The notes under the pieces were generated by a model that did no database searches, was not told the origin of the DNA, and saw only the letters and a list, made by a program, of their open reading frames with translations. From the NCBI GenBank assembly GCA_031276775.1, contig JAISML010000156.1, positions 1 through 6,753 on the forward strand: 6,753 nucleotides of DNA, read 5' to 3'. Positions 6,015 to 6,753 of the stretch are shown in pieces. The position numbers and the translations under genes were made by a program. Origin of the DNA: Eubacteriales Family XIII. Incertae Sedis bacterium. GTDB taxonomy: Bacteria; Bacillota; Clostridia; Peptostreptococcales; Anaerovoracaceae. The stretch's first letter is position 1. Every line of letters begins with the position of its first letter.

Positions 6015-6753
6015 TTATCCCGAATATCACAGATTGAAATACCTGGTCGAGGAACACCTCCTGGATTTTCTGCCCGAGATCGACAAAATGAGCATTACGC
6101 TCTACGACAGCATGCGCTACAGTCTGAAGGCCGAAGGGAAGCGCATTCGGCCCGTTCTGCTGTTGGCTGCCTGCGAATTGTCCGGAGGCGACACCATGCA
6201 GGCGCTTCCTTACGCCTGCGCCGTGGAATACATTCACACCTATTCGTTGATTCACGACGATCTGCCGGCCATGGACGACGACGACCTGAGAAGAGGGCAA
6301 CCCACCAATCACAAGGTTTACGGGGAAGCGACCGCCGTTTTGGCCGGAGACGGGCTTCTGTCCTCCGCGTTCGAAGCGATGAACAAGGACATGCTGCTGT
6401 ATTTTGACCGTCCCAACGCCTTGAAACAGCGTGTCAGGGCGATTTTCGAGATATCCAAGGGCTGCGGTTGCCGCGGCATGATCGCGGGACAGCTTGCGGA
6501 CATAGAAGCGGAATCCAAAACCGTTTCGCCCGAATTGTTGGATTACATTCACCTCAACAAGACGGCCGCGCTCATTGCGTCCGCCATCATCGCGGGCGCT
6601 TACATCGGGGGAGCGGAGACGTCCCTGTTTGAAAATCTGCGCGCCTACGGAGAGAATCTGGGTCTGGCATTTCAGATCGCCGACGATATCCTGGATGTGA
6701 CGGGCAACGCCATGGAACACGGGAAACGCCCCGGGAAGGACAGCGCTCTGCGC
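6007..6753 (+). CDS. ispA: Farnesyl diphosphate synthase (polyprenyl synthase family), 3' partial
   Basis: IspA condenses isopentenyl diphosphate with dimethylallyl and geranyl diphosphate to make farnesyl diphosphate, the precursor of undecaprenyl and other isoprenoids; it is cytoplasmic and Mg-dependent. The window holds 249 codons of an expected 290-300. Visible marks are the substrate-binding GKRIRP (44-49), the first Asp-rich motif DDLPAMDDDD (84-93) with LRRGQPTNHK after it, GMIAGQLADIE (157-167), the Lys of NKTAALI (184-190), and the second Asp-rich motif DDILD (226-230). Y79 and S80 before the first motif and the Pro-containing 4-residue insert match bacterial type II farnesyl synthases such as E. 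coli IspA. The GCGCRG stretch (153-158) is a slightly unusual Cys-rich version of that segment. ATG 6007 overlaps xseB by 8 bases and has only a weak purine-rich region (5988-5997) upstream, so translation probably depends on coupling. In many Clostridia dxs follows. Confidence 0.95.
   Translation, partial: MIDYPEYHRLKYLVEEHLLDFLPEIDKMSITLYDSMRYSLKAEGKRIRPVLLLAACELSGGDTMQALPYACAVEYIHTYSLIHDDLPAMDDDDLRRGQPTNHKVYGEATAVLAGDGLLSSAFEAMNKDMLLYFDRPNALKQRVRAIFEISKGCGCRGMIAGQLADIEAESKTVSPELLDYIHLNKTAALIASAIIAGAYIGGAETSLFENLRAYGENLGLAFQIADDILDVTGNAMEHGKRPGKDSALR

Noticed and set aside
5938..6720. A 260-codon open frame on the - strand opposite ispA
   Set aside because: ispA on the + strand carries both Asp-rich motifs, and the antisense product matches nothing recognisable.

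Overview
The window reads as part of a chromosome from an uncultured or gut-type Clostridia (Bacillota) bacterium of moderately high GC. The evidence is the xseA-xseB-ispA gene order, AGGAGG-type ribosome binding sites before most genes, a DUF624/YesL-type membrane protein and a MsmX/UgpC-type sugar ABC ATPase. The phylum is well supported; anything finer (for example Christensenellales-like) is a guess. All genes supported here lie on the + strand and coding density is very high.

Region 1 (1-4432) is the tail of a carbohydrate-use cluster. It holds, in order, a 5'-truncated glycoside hydrolase-like protein (GHL6/GH151-like barrel plus beta-galactosidase trimerisation-type domain), a cytoplasmic CE6/SASA-type carbohydrate O-acetylesterase, a complete energising ATPase for CUT1 sugar importers, and a DUF624 (YesL-like) membrane protein. 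The gaps are 18, 77 and 27 bases. The likely logic is import of oligosaccharides powered by the ATPase, then deacetylation and hydrolysis in the cytoplasm. The permeases and the substrate-binding protein are not in the window.

Region 2 (4433-6753) is a housekeeping operon: xseA and xseB (the two subunits of exonuclease VII) and the first 249 codons of ispA (farnesyl diphosphate synthase). The genes overlap by 4 and 8 bases, which implies translational coupling. A perfect extended -10 promoter (TGATATAAT) sits in the 125-base gap before xseA, and its predicted transcript would begin with a stem-loop. I see no convincing terminator between the two regions, so read-through from the sugar genes into the xse operon is possible.

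No RNA gene, CRISPR array, insertion sequence or attachment site was found. I see no sign of a wholly new system. The points most worth a second look are the substrate of the hydrolase/esterase pair, the ATPase without local permeases, the altered motif around a catalytic Asp of XseA, and the structured xseA leader.
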